This document shows positions 7,581-14,601 of a stretch of DNA of 46,444 bases, one piece after another (position 1 is the first letter of the stretch; every line of letters begins with the position of its first letter). The notes beneath the pieces are model-generated. The model searched no databases and was not told the origin of the DNA. It saw only the letters and a list, made by a program, of their open reading frames with translations. The translations under genes were made by a program, and so were the position numbers. The DNA comes from Maribacter sp. (GTDB lineage Bacteria > Bacteroidota > Bacteroidia > Flavobacteriales > Flavobacteriaceae): positions 1-46,444 of the forward strand of contig DRFI01000019.1 of NCBI GenBank assembly GCA_011050675.1. The letters run 5' to 3'.

Positions 7581-9216
7581 CGCTATTTTTTATTTGATTA
7601 GTTTCAAACCAGCTATCAAAGCTGGCCTTTAATTCTTTTTCTGTTGATTTGAAGACAAAATCCTTGCTTTGTTCTTCCCACCAGTCGCGAAACTGTACTT
7701 TTTTTCGTGCTTGCTTCTGGTTAAATATCTCTCCCACCTGTTCGGCTGTGTAATGAAGATACGGCTCTATGTTTGATTTTTTCACCAACACATTCAGCCA
7801 AATAGGATCGTTGTGGAATTTGGCCGTGATCCATTCGTTATATAACCTATCAAGGATTACCGTACTGTCTCCCTTGTCTTTAGACATCTCATAACGCTTA
7901 AGGATCATATCGCTTGACTCAATGATATATCGCCTGCCGTAGGCTATAAGTGCCGCATTTTCTTCTTTGTCGCGTGTTGGCTGCAAGAAATCTGCAATGA
8001 AATTGGTAATCTGCAATTCCATAAACTCCGTAGTAGATGAATAGAAGTCTAGCTTATTTTCCAAAGGCTGTTTGTTCATTATCACAATTTCTGTTGCAGT
8101 TTTATTGGTGATCCTGTCTTCAGATACCCCTATAACAGTACCCCAATGAGTAACACTAGCCATATCCTGAAGTAATTCAAGCTCTTTTGTAAACTGATCC
8201 CAGGCATCAATATCAGGTGATACAAAGCCCATAATATTAGGTGCAAGGACAGTTTCATTCGCTTGGGGTATTTTAAGACGTATAACATCTGTTACATCAT
8301 TGGTAACAAGCCATCCTTTACCATTACAGTTCTTACATGACTCTGATGATGCGCCTGATTTGCCCGTTCCTTTACACATCGCACAGCCCATCTCATAACG
8401 CCACATCTTAGGAAATCCCTGTTGAAATTTAAAGATCGTCTTAATAGACTGATCACGGGCATATTCCCTGCTCAACTCTACTACTGATCTGATCGGTGAT
8501 TCCTTAAATTCTTCACCAACCTTTTGAATATTAGAATTAACAATTCCCGGTACACGTGAAAAAGGATGTTCAAAGGTATGTTCCTGGTCTACGGTAAAAG
8601 TATCACCTGATTCAATGATAGTATAATCCTTTTCGTCGTCTACCAATCGCCATAATTTTGCACCTTCTGGTAACACTTTAGGTTCAAACAATAGTAAATG
8701 AATGCGTTGTCCTATTACCCTGTACGTTTTTATTGATCCTATTGACTTATAAGTAGGGTAAACATCATCTACGCCGTGAATCTCTTCAGTTGTATATTCC
8801 ATGAAGACGATGCCATTCGGATCAGTATGATAAACCCTCATCCACTGGGTTTGTAGCCATTCTTCTATTGACTTATCACCGCGAAGATTCATGGTTTTGG
8901 CTATCAATTCAGCTTTGTCATCGTCGTTTTCAATAAGATACTTACGACTACCCCCGGTTGCTGAAAATACGTTATCAACAGGTGTTAACAGCCTTTGGTA
9001 GAAATCAACAATAGATCGTGAATATTTACGTCTTGATTTGGATTTAGACTCAGATTCCAGGTGCTCAATACGAAGAATGAGTTCTTCTAAGAATCCATCA
9101 CCTTCAATTAATGCGTTTAGCGTTTTTGATTGTTTGCGTGCTTCAATAATAAACGGATCATTGCCTTGATGGGCTTTAACAAAGTCTATCGCTGCTTGAT
9201 CGTCTACAAATACCAC
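7573..9216 (-). CDS. Portal protein with an inserted zinc-knuckle
   Basis: The 547-residue product has portal size and position (after terminase, before scaffold and capsid) and the helix-rich stem and clip character of siphovirus portals. A clear oddity is C278-x2-C281-x12-C294-x2-C297, with GxG after each pair, like half of a DnaJ zinc-finger domain. The start is GTG 9216; no ATG lies near. A TACCTTTG -7 box ends 7 nt upstream, so the message may be leaderless. Confidence 0.8.
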   Translation of the reverse strand: MVFVDDQAAIDFVKAHQGNDPFIIEARKQSKTLNALIEGDGFLEELILRIEHLESESKSKSRRKYSRSIVDFYQRLLTPVDNVFSATGGSRKYLIENDDDKAELIAKTMNLRGDKSIEEWLQTQWMRVYHTDPNGIVFMEYTTEEIHGVDDVYPTYKSIGSIKTYRVIGQRIHLLLFEPKVLPEGAKLWRLVDDEKDYTIIESGDTFTVDQEHTFEHPFSRVPGIVNSNIQKVGEEFKESPIRSVVELSREYARDQSIKTIFKFQQGFPKMWRYEMGCAMCKGTGKSGASSESCKNCNGKGWLVTNDVTDVIRLKIPQANETVLAPNIMGFVSPDIDAWDQFTKELELLQDMASVTHWGTVIGVSEDRITNKTATEIVIMNKQPLENKLDFYSSTTEFMELQITNFIADFLQPTRDKEENAALIAYGRRYIIESSDMILKRYEMSKDKGDSTVILDRLYNEWITAKFHNDPIWLNVLVKKSNIEPYLHYTAEQVGEIFNQKQARKKVQFRDWWEEQSKDFVFKSTEKELKASFDSWFETNQIKNSDE

Positions 9217-9223
9217 TTACGGG

Positions 9224-9231
9224 CAAAGGTA
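9224..9231 (-). promoter_or_regulatory. -7 element of the portal/head operon promoter
   Basis: TACCTTTG on the minus strand lies 7 nt before the GTG of the portal gene. Expected start-site spacing places transcription at or next to the start codon. A matching -33 box is not obvious. Confidence 0.4.
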
Positions 9232-9264
9232 AGGAAAATTGTTTAAATACGATGATTGCCCTTT

Positions 9265-9516
9265 TTATAGCTGATCCATTAAATCAAATGTTTCACATGC
9301 TATAAAATCTTCACTGACTTTATTGATTGCTGTTTGTATTTTATTTAAGGCCGTTAATTTATCTTTATTCCAATTAGTCTTTGAAGATTCATTATCGTCG
9401 TTTCCAAAGTAAACTGCTGTGATTAATATTTTACCATCCTCATGATTATAAATTATTTCTAAATCACCGTACTTTTTAGTCTTTATTATTCTATGTAATG
9501 ATTGCATTTTTATCAA
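9265..9516 (-). CDS. Small hypothetical protein
   Basis: An 83-residue protein with an alternating-strand N-terminal half (DLEIIYNHEDGKILITAVYF) and a helical C-terminal half. TTG 9516 and ATG 9507 are both possible starts. An AGAGGA sequence lies 11 nt before the TTG. No family recognised. It is the last of the small-gene run before the portal promoter. Confidence 0.6.
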   Translation of the reverse strand: MIKMQSLHRIIKTKKYGDLEIIYNHEDGKILITAVYFGNDDNESSKTNWNKDKLTALNKIQTAINKVSEDFIACETFDLMDQL

Positions 9517-9520
9517 AGTT

Positions 9521-9697
9521 TTATTTATCCTCTAGAGAATTTACAGCATGTTTTGCTTTAATTAATGAGTCTCCTAGTATTTTAATACTCTTTGTTAATT
9601 TCTTAATGTTGTACGTGAGACTTTTCCTTTTCTCAACTGTCCCCCAACTAGCGGCCATAGGCTCTATGCTCTTATCCGTTCTCTTCTCAGGTTTCAT
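9521..9697 (-). CDS. Small basic protein
   Basis: ATG 9697 gives 58 residues, lysine-rich and helical at the C-terminus. The preceding 14 nt, TTGTGTATCATGAA including the ATG, are identical to those at the next gene upstream (9883-9896). This suggests a shared or duplicated initiation region. It overlaps that gene by 11 nt. Function unknown. Confidence 0.55.
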   Translation of the reverse strand: MKPEKRTDKSIEPMAASWGTVEKRKSLTYNIKKLTKSIKILGDSLIKAKHAVNSLEDK

Positions 9698-9887
9698 GAT
9701 ACACAATTTTTACATTATCTAAATAATCAACTAATGATAATTTACCATCATCTTCTATGAGCATTAACAGTCGCGTTTCAGTTAGAGCCTTTTTATCACG
9801 CTCAGTGAGTTGGTGTTTTGGAAACAATTCTTTAATTTCCTCATCGGGTATTTTAGTTCCATCGGGATATTCCCATTCAATCTTCAT
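9687..9887 (-). CDS. Small acidic protein
   Basis: ATG 9887 gives 66 residues (MKIEWEYPDGTKIPDEEI start). A TATATTTG -7 box ends 6 nt before the ATG, so the message may be nearly leaderless. It shares a 14-nt start region with the following gene. Function unknown. Confidence 0.6.
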   Translation of the reverse strand: MKIEWEYPDGTKIPDEEIKELFPKHQLTERDKKALTETRLLMLIEDDGKLSLVDYLDNVKIVYHET

Positions 9888-9900
9888 GATACACAAATAT
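9888..9900 (-). promoter_or_regulatory. -7 element TATATTTG upstream of a small-gene pair
   Basis: TATATTTG on the minus strand at about 9893-9900, followed within 6 nt by the start codon of the 66-residue gene. Matches TAnnTTTG; no clear -33. Confidence 0.35.
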
Positions 9901-9908
9901 AATTATAT

Positions 9909-10172
9909 TTATACTGTTATTGCTGATTCAACTCTTTTACCAAATAGAAAATAAAAGCTCATACCATAACTATCACCACAACCCCAATTAGAATTTTCAA
10001 TCTGAATTTCTTGGTTGAAAGTAATGGCACGTTCAATATACATGCCATCACCTTCTAATATTTCCTTAGATGCTTCCAAATATTTTCTTTGTCGCAGACC
10101 CTTATATTCATCATACGCATAAGGCTGACCTATCTCGTCAAAGGTCTTTTTAAGTTTTTCCAGGTCTGTCAT
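9909..10172 (-). CDS. Small hypothetical protein
   Basis: An 87-residue protein with a helical, charged N-terminus and a Gly/aromatic C-terminus (NWGCGDSYGMSFYFLFG). ATG 10172 overlaps the stop of the preceding gene by 4 nt. No known domain is visible. Confidence 0.6.
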   Translation of the reverse strand: MTDLEKLKKTFDEIGQPYAYDEYKGLRQRKYLEASKEILEGDGMYIERAITFNQEIQIENSNWGCGDSYGMSFYFLFGKRVESAITV

Positions 10173-10639
10173 TTATCTAGTGTGTTAATGTTTATTGCCA
10201 GCCTGGCATCAATCAACCCGAATACATCAAAGTGCCATTCAAAGAGTTTTTCCATTATTGCCATGCAATTCTCAATATCCACTCCTGCGTTTCCACCTGT
10301 CTTAATCATAACCGTCTTAGGTACAGGTTTCCCCTCTTCTTCATATAGCCAGTCCGCTTCTGGATTAATACTGCCTACAGACAAATACCAACTCATATGC
10401 TTAGGCTTGACGCCTTCATGATTTATAGGCACAAACCTCTCGCCATTGTGTTCTATTTCTTTGGTGAGGTCGGGAAGAGGGTGTAAATATGGACTTTGAA
10501 AGTACCCGATATTACCTCTCTTTAGGGTTATTAATTGTTTGCCATTATTAGTTCTTCCTTGTAATCCATAAGGCAAATAAGGGGCAAGGTGCTTTAATTC
10601 CAGTTTCATCTCTGTGTGTTTAGCTCTTTTCCCGTTCAT
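10169..10639 (-). CDS. Conserved Bacteroidota phage protein
   Basis: The 156-residue product includes MKLELKHLAPYLPYGLQ at residues 11-27 and ends KLFEWHFDVFGLIDARLAI. Both are segments I recognise from many Bacteroidota phage and prophage proteins of unknown function. The start could also be the internal ATG at residue 11. It sits in a tightly coupled run of small genes. Confidence 0.7.
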   Translation of the reverse strand: MNGKRAKHTEMKLELKHLAPYLPYGLQGRTNNGKQLITLKRGNIGYFQSPYLHPLPDLTKEIEHNGERFVPINHEGVKPKHMSWYLSVGSINPEADWLYEEEGKPVPKTVMIKTGGNAGVDIENCMAIMEKLFEWHFDVFGLIDARLAININTLDK

Positions 10640-10641
10640 TT

Positions 10642-10899
10642 TTAGAACAGTTCTTTATTGGCCACTTCCATAACCTCTAAAGCATTCTGGATGTCGGCAA
10701 TTTCAACCATCGTTTCCCCGATCGCCGTCAAGGAAAAGTCTTCTTCCGCTGATTTCAGATCGTCTAATTTTTGTTCTGCTTCGGCCAGTTGTTGTTTGCA
10801 TTCCAGAAGGTCGGCTTCCGCTTTTAATTTTGATCTTCCGTTTAGAAAATCTTTGCCCTTGGATTCTTTGTCTTGTTGGATTCTTTTTAGGTATTTCAT
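10642..10899 (-). CDS. Small coiled-coil protein
   Basis: An 85-residue helical protein with a heptad-like core (AEADLLECKQQLAEAEQKLD). Its reading frame lies largely inside the 3' part of the preceding gene in another frame: 197 nt are shared. The well-formed coiled coil suggests this frame is the functional one there. Confidence 0.6.
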   Translation of the reverse strand: MKYLKRIQQDKESKGKDFLNGRSKLKAEADLLECKQQLAEAEQKLDDLKSAEEDFSLTAIGETMVEIADIQNALEVMEVANKELF

Positions 10900-11332
10900 T
10901 ATTTTTTATTATTAATTTTCTTACGTGATAAAAATCAGAATTGGGATCGCCGTCTTGATCTACTATTCTCCATTGTTGTGAATATCCAAATGTATTCTTT
11001 AGCCCCCACTCACTTCCATTAGTGTCATTGCATAAAAAAACACCTTGTGAACTAACATGCACCTTCCCCTCACAATATTTCCTATTAATTTCAGCTGTAA
11101 ACTCAGCCCCGTGAACATATTCAATTGATTTCTTGCCAAAGTCTCCTGCTTTGGCACTCTTGTGAAGACGAACCCAATAACCATTGCCTTGAGATGACTT
11201 ATTCCACCAACATCTGAATATTGCATCATGTAATGAATCTACAATTTCCTCTAAATCCTTACTTTCTCTAATACACCACACCTTGTGAGGCTCTGGTAAT
11301 TGTTCAAACCATTCTTTGGATGTCTTTCCCAT
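10703..11332 (-). CDS. Hypothetical protein with long out-of-frame 3' overlap
   Basis: The 209-residue frame has a normal-looking domain up to about residue 137 (WWNKSSQGNGYWVRLHK and WGLKNTFGYSQQWRIVDQDG). A strongly basic, low-complexity tail follows, which is simply the other frame of the next gene. Either the tail is real or a frameshift has extended a gene that once stopped near 10920. It is preceded by an operator-type promoter at 11356-11386. No family recognised. Confidence 0.55.
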   Translation of the reverse strand: MGKTSKEWFEQLPEPHKVWCIRESKDLEEIVDSLHDAIFRCWWNKSSQGNGYWVRLHKSAKAGDFGKKSIEYVHGAEFTAEINRKYCEGKVHVSSQGVFLCNDTNGSEWGLKNTFGYSQQWRIVDQDGDPNSDFYHVRKLIIKNNEIPKKNPTRQRIQGQRFSKRKIKIKSGSRPSGMQTTTGRSRTKIRRSEISGRRLFLDGDRGNDG

Positions 11333-11355
11333 AGCTATCTTTAATGTTCATACTG

Positions 11356-11386
11356 CGAATATACAAAATATCTTTGTACTAACCAA
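11356..11386 (-). promoter_or_regulatory. Early promoter with embedded dyad operator (site 1)
   Basis: TTG at 11386-11384, 20-nt spacer, then TATATTCG at 11363-11356. The dyad TACAAA-N5-TTTGTA occupies 11362-11378, between and overlapping the boxes. The downstream ATG is at 11332. One of eight similar sites. Confidence 0.65.
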
Positions 11387-11389
11387 GAA

Positions 11390-11629
11390 CTATCTTTTGT
11401 TTGTGGGTTGCTTTATTAATTCCCATTCGGCAACATCACAGAAGACCGTCCTTTCCTGTTTTTCGCAGATTATAAAGCAGCTATCTTTTATGCAGAATTT
11501 CGTCCGGGGCTTTGAGCTTTTAACGTACAATGTATCTGACTCAGAAACGCCGTCTGAATGCGTTACATTGACTATGTAGGTGTGTTGATAGCTGCATGAG
11601 AACAGTAGGCTAAGAAGTAGATATTTCAT
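11390..11629 (-). CDS. Small predicted lipoprotein
   Basis: The 79-residue protein starts MKYLLLSLLFSCS: a short basic n-region, a Leu-rich core and a lipobox-like LLFSC with Cys12. Export and lipid attachment are therefore likely. The mature part has four further cysteines. It lies in an early accessory operon, overlapping the preceding gene by 4 nt. Small phage lipoproteins often act in superinfection exclusion; that role is only inferred here. Confidence 0.65.
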   Translation of the reverse strand: MKYLLLSLLFSCSYQHTYIVNVTHSDGVSESDTLYVKSSKPRTKFCIKDSCFIICEKQERTVFCDVAEWELIKQPTNKR

Positions 11630-11883
11630 CTTTTCTTTTCAAACTCCATAAGTGCTTTCTCTCCATCAGGAACAATACGAATATACAATCCATGACCTGT
11701 TGCATAATCTGAAATAAGACCTTTCACACGTAAACTCTCTTGTGTTTTCCAGTGTATCGTCTTTTCAAAATATTCCTGTCTCATTTCTTTCTTGCCAATA
11801 AGTAATTTAAGGGCATATGCTTGTTTATTTGTAAGTGTATTACACCAATCTAAATATTCTCTTCTAGCTTCTAATAAATCCAT
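11626..11883 (-). CDS. Small winged-helix-like protein
   Basis: An 85-residue protein with the order helix, KEMRQEYFEKTIHWKTQESL, KGLISDY, then a wing-like YIRIVPDGEKALMEFEKK. This is the pattern of winged-helix DNA-binding proteins (recognition helix, 'kGLi', then 'T..G...l'). It may be a transcriptional regulator, but the match is by eye only. Confidence 0.5.
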   Translation of the reverse strand: MDLLEARREYLDWCNTLTNKQAYALKLLIGKKEMRQEYFEKTIHWKTQESLRVKGLISDYATGHGLYIRIVPDGEKALMEFEKKR

Positions 11884-11885
11884 AG

Positions 11886-12242
11886 CTAATCTTTAATTAC
11901 GGTTTCATCTTTCAAAGTTAGTTCTTCGTTTGTAAGGGCATAGTAAAGGTTTTGGACTTGGTGGACATATTTGATCTCCATTCCAGTATGATAAAAATAA
12001 TAACCCTTTCGTTGTTCTTTAATGCTTATTCTATCCTTGGTGTAGCTGTGCGTTTTTTTGACAAACCCAAACTTCTCCAACCATTCTTTGGTGAGGGGGA
12101 TTGCCCTACATTTCATATTCCCGTGTTCAATTTGAACCAAATCTTCTGCATCCTCTATTTGCGTTTCAAATCCATAGGTTCTTTCTGTTTCACCATATTC
12201 AAAATCTACCCAATTGCCAATTCTAAGTTCTTGTGATTTCAT
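11886..12242 (-). CDS. Conserved Bacteroidota phage protein
   Basis: The 118-residue product starts MKSQELRIGNWVDF and contains IPLTKEWLEKFGF, two hallmark segments of a small protein common in Bacteroidota phages and prophages. Its function is unknown. ATG 12242 overlaps the stop of a short YopX-like remnant as ATGA. Confidence 0.7.
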   Translation of the reverse strand: MKSQELRIGNWVDFEYGETERTYGFETQIEDAEDLVQIEHGNMKCRAIPLTKEWLEKFGFVKKTHSYTKDRISIKEQRKGYYFYHTGMEIKYVHQVQNLYYALTNEELTLKDETVIKD

Positions 12243-12322
12243 AGTTTCATTCCAAATATACTACCATAAGTCCATTTTCTAGTATCTCTTCGTTTCCCTC
12301 TAAATTTTATTTCCCGTCCCAT
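12239..12322 (-). pseudogene. YopX-family 5' remnant
   Basis: A 27-codon frame encodes MGREIKFRGKRRDTRKWTYG and a few more residues before stopping. This matches the opening of YopX-family phage proteins (MREIKFRGK...G.WVYG), which are normally over 100 residues. The body of the gene is missing; the next gene begins at its stop. It is probably a deletion remnant that may still couple translation of the following gene. Confidence 0.55.
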
Positions 12323-12359
12323 TTCTTATATCGTTTAGTTACACAGTGCATTACTGCTA

Positions 12360-12653
12360 TTAATAATTCCATTTACTTTTAATAATTCTGTACCCGTTAG
12401 CTTTTAACAAAGTAACCAGTTCGTTAGCGCAAATAGTACAAAGTTCCATTTCTTCTGTCTGGCCGTCCCCTGATCCAGGGTATCTAAACCCCTGCACAAG
12501 TTCAAATGTAAACTCATCGGCACTATGGCTGCCGTGTGCTATCTTTTCTTCGCATTTATCGCATTCATGAAATCTCTCCTTCTCAACCTCAGATTCATGG
12601 GCTGGGATAATTTCTTCTGGAACTAGTAATTTCTCTTTTATAGTTACTTGCAT
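12360..12653 (-). CDS. Zinc-ribbon-like small protein
   Basis: The 97-residue product has two CxxC pairs (HECDKCEEK at about 29-37 and LCTICANEL at about 72-80), which fits one zinc-binding ribbon. It is preceded by an unusual structured leader of about 180 nt with its own promoter. Its role is unknown; a DNA- or RNA-binding function would be inference. Confidence 0.65.
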   Translation of the reverse strand: MQVTIKEKLLVPEEIIPAHESEVEKERFHECDKCEEKIAHGSHSADEFTFELVQGFRYPGSGDGQTEEMELCTICANELVTLLKANGYRIIKSKWNY

Positions 12654-12835
12654 AATCGTTGTTTAAAAGTGGTTGGAGCAGGATTTTATACCCGCATGGT
12701 TCAGTCGGTTTTACTTTGGGAACAGATTGTTACATCCTATTAATCAAAGCACACTCCCCAGTGTTGGAGGAAGGCCGAGAACGAATCCCATATTTACCAT
12801 AACTCCTTTCTCGCCTTTTTATATCCAACCACTCT
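12654..12835 (-). ncRNA. Structured 5' leader RNA of the zinc-ribbon gene
   Basis: About 180 nt lie between the promoter at 12837-12867 and ATG 12653. The RNA's first bases (12835-12824) can pair with 12677-12666 in a 12-bp helix around GTGGTTGGA/TCCAACCAC, closing the whole leader. Inner helices include AAGGC-GAGAA with TTCTC-GCCTT, the hairpin ACACT-GGGG-AGTGT, CTTTG with CAAAG, and GCGGG with CCTGC. The closing helix ends 12 nt before the ATG. I considered a tRNA but found no anticodon or T arm. A cis-regulatory leader or an independent RNA are both possible. Confidence 0.55.
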
Positions 12836-12836
12836 A

Positions 12837-12867
12837 CGAAGGTACAAAACTAATTTGTAATATGCAA
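12837..12867 (-). promoter_or_regulatory. Early promoter with embedded dyad operator (site 2)
   Basis: TTG at 12867-12865, 20-nt spacer, TACCTTCG at 12844-12837. The dyad TACAAA-N5-TTTGTA is at 12843-12859. It drives the structured leader and the zinc-ribbon gene. Confidence 0.65.
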
Positions 12868-12869
12868 GC

Positions 12870-12947
12870 AACAAAAAAGCCCACCTATTAAGATGGGCTT
12901 TTTAATTATTCTCATATCTCAGAGCGGTAGCCTTATTCACAAATATA
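12870..12947 (-). ncRNA. Candidate small RNA complementary to the capsid leader
   Basis: A TATATTTG -7 box at 12947-12940 is followed by about 60-70 nt and an intrinsic terminator: AAGCCCA / TGGGCTT stem (arms in about 12876-12901) followed by six T. No coding frame fits. The predicted 5' end reads AATAAGGCTACCGCTCTGAG. Its GCTACCGC is complementary to the four GCGGTAGC repeats in the capsid mRNA leader. The complement extends to 9 bp at the copies at 6180 and 6239. It may regulate capsid translation or stability in trans. No good -33 box is seen, so expression is not certain. Confidence 0.5.
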
Positions 12948-13283
12948 CTACTTTTTTTGCAGGCCATTTATGGTTCACTAAATATCTTTTGGGCCATATC
13001 TGTATGATTGTGGCCTATAAAAGCAAAAACCGCCAAGTCTGTCTCCCTTGACGATTTCGTTTCTCCTTTGACACTTGGTCAACGAGATATACAACATTAT
13101 CCCCACATCTGCCAAAGGCAAATAAAAACATGCTCCACCCTTTGCCGACCAATATTGACTAAGGTTTTTAACTTATTGATTATCAACCATGGACCTCAAA
13201 CAGCTATTTTTAATCGTTTTTACTTTAATTAACATTGTTAAATCATTGATAATAAGGAATATAAACCATGGTCCAGATAGGAC
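12948..13283. other. Non-coding stretch after the large terminase gene
   Basis: No convincing gene is seen in 336 bp. It holds a hairpin right after the terminase stop (GGTCC/GGACC, about 13269-13283), two CCATGG palindromes (about 13188 and 13267), and inverted pairs such as TTGGTC/GACCAA (13075-13080 with 13147-13152). A good minus-strand terminator lies at 13025-13053, and GGCCA/TGGCC at about 12992-13015. A 38-codon frame (13131-13015) runs through the terminator and is probably not a gene. TTATCCCCACA at about 13098 resembles a DnaA box, but no array is visible. Confidence 0.5.
13025..13053 (-). terminator. Intrinsic terminator downstream of the terminase gene
   Basis: On the minus strand CGTCAAG pairs with CTTGGCG (7 bp with one G-U) around a 9-nt loop, followed by TTTTTG. 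It would end transcription of the packaging genes before the small-RNA and leader promoters. Confidence 0.6.
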
Positions 13284-14591
13284 CTACCCCCACATCATTA
13301 CACTGCTAGGCTGTAATTCAAACCATTCACGCATCATAATACTGTCCCATTCGTCAGGAGAACGCCCGATATTGGCCTTTACATCCTCTTTGGGTACTAC
13401 TCTCAATTTTCCGTCCTTGTCTATGTCACGCTGCTTGACCTGCTCCATTTCCTGAATGATCCTTTCTCGTAACCCCACATCAGTACATTCTTCATACACT
13501 TCTTTACGTGTGATCCTGCCAGCCATTTTGAAGGTACACTGTGCTTTTAAACTATCGTAATTTACCGATTGTCCTTGCTCATCTAAGGCTCTAGAGTTAT
13601 TGACGAACCCTTTACATTCTAATATATCTACAACTCCCGATCCGATCCCATCCTCATCCACTATCACCTGACTCATGGGTACTTTGTACATATTGGCAAG
13701 CTTCCTGATTTCTGCCGCCGATTCAGTGATTAATGATATCTTCATCTCCTTGCGATCTATCACCGTAAACCCATCCCAGACACGTATAATCGTGCTGTCA
13801 CGGCCTTTTCTTGCTATGTCGGCGGTAATGTAGTCTTCGCCCGGTTCAACGTGCTGATTCTTAAAGTAATCTTCAATTGAATCCCGGTCAATTAATGTTC
13901 GCGGGTCGTCGTCGTACTCCCATTCACCAAAAAGCAATCGTTGTTTGCTGATCTCATCTAGTGTCAGTAAGTTCTCCCGGTAATGTTCTGAGATATACGG
14001 ATTGTCAGATAAGAGAGCTTGTACAAACTTTCTATATTCGGGCAAAGTACCGTCCTTCCAAGGCTTATAGAACCGTGAATACACCCAGTTCTTAGTAGGA
14101 TTACAGCTACCTAATATCTTCGGTGTAAGCCCATATTCATCCAGCCTATACCTGATCCTTGACTTAACGATGTTCCACCCTTTTTCGTCTATCTGATTGA
14201 CCTCATCCAAGAATGCCCCGGTAATCTCTAATGATCCAAGTTCATCATAATGTGGATCGCTAGGATAATGAAATAAGTCTTTGAGAAGGATCTCACTACC
14301 ATTGGAATAATAAATAGTGCTTTTCTGTTGGTTGTAATCGTGAATATTAGGGTCAAGGTCTAACTTTTTGAATATGTCAAAATAGGTGTTTAGAGTAGTT
14401 TCCTTGAGTGTTTTAAGCCTTGACCTACCCATTAGCCATCTAGTGCCTGGAAAGCGTGTACAGCGATCTATGAGCCACAATGAACCAAGAGAACTTTTCG
14501 CGCCACCTGCTCCGCCTCCGAAAAGTATTTCAGTCGTTGTCTTGTCGGCGAGATACTTGGTGGCTACGGTCTGCTTTTTGGTGAGCTTCAT
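13284..14591 (-). CDS. terL: Terminase large subunit
   Basis: The 435-residue packaging motor has an ATPase domain with a Walker A-type GGGAGGAKS (25-33) and Walker B AFLDE (126-130, with catalytic Glu130). A C-terminal RNase H-like nuclease domain starts at ITADIARKGRD (Asp258 among the metal ligands) and has VDEDG at 311-315. It cuts and pumps phage DNA into the prohead with the small subunit encoded two genes upstream and the portal. ATG 14591 follows an AGGAAAT sequence. Length is normal for the family. Confidence 0.92.
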   Translation of the reverse strand: MKLTKKQTVATKYLADKTTTEILFGGGAGGAKSSLGSLWLIDRCTRFPGTRWLMGRSRLKTLKETTLNTYFDIFKKLDLDPNIHDYNQQKSTIYYSNGSEILLKDLFHYPSDPHYDELGSLEITGAFLDEVNQIDEKGWNIVKSRIRYRLDEYGLTPKILGSCNPTKNWVYSRFYKPWKDGTLPEYRKFVQALLSDNPYISEHYRENLLTLDEISKQRLLFGEWEYDDDPRTLIDRDSIEDYFKNQHVEPGEDYITADIARKGRDSTIIRVWDGFTVIDRKEMKISLITESAAEIRKLANMYKVPMSQVIVDEDGIGSGVVDILECKGFVNNSRALDEQGQSVNYDSLKAQCTFKMAGRITRKEVYEECTDVGLRERIIQEMEQVKQRDIDKDGKLRVVPKEDVKANIGRSPDEWDSIMMREWFELQPSSVMMWG

Positions 14592-14601
14592 TCATTATTT
14601 C

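Noticed and set aside
12247..12260. TATATTTG promoter box upstream of 12242
   Set aside because: It falls inside the YopX-like coding remnant and has no -33 box; probably a chance match.
12654..12835. tRNA with an intron or tmRNA, suggested by the GTGGTTGGA/TCCAACCAC helix
   Set aside because: No anticodon arm, T arm or CCA end could be found in the right places; a structured leader fits better.
13015..13131. 38-codon frame after the terminase gene
   Set aside because: It runs through an intrinsic terminator and shows no recognisable protein pattern.
13024..13170. Fourth structured RNA of the leader type
   Set aside because: The inverted pair TTGGTC/GACCAA is only 6 bp, no promoter was found, and it lies in the terminase 3' region.
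12654..13283. phi29-type packaging RNA near terL
   Set aside because: Only size and position are suggestive; no known packaging-RNA motif is visible. Mentioned only as a weak alternative.
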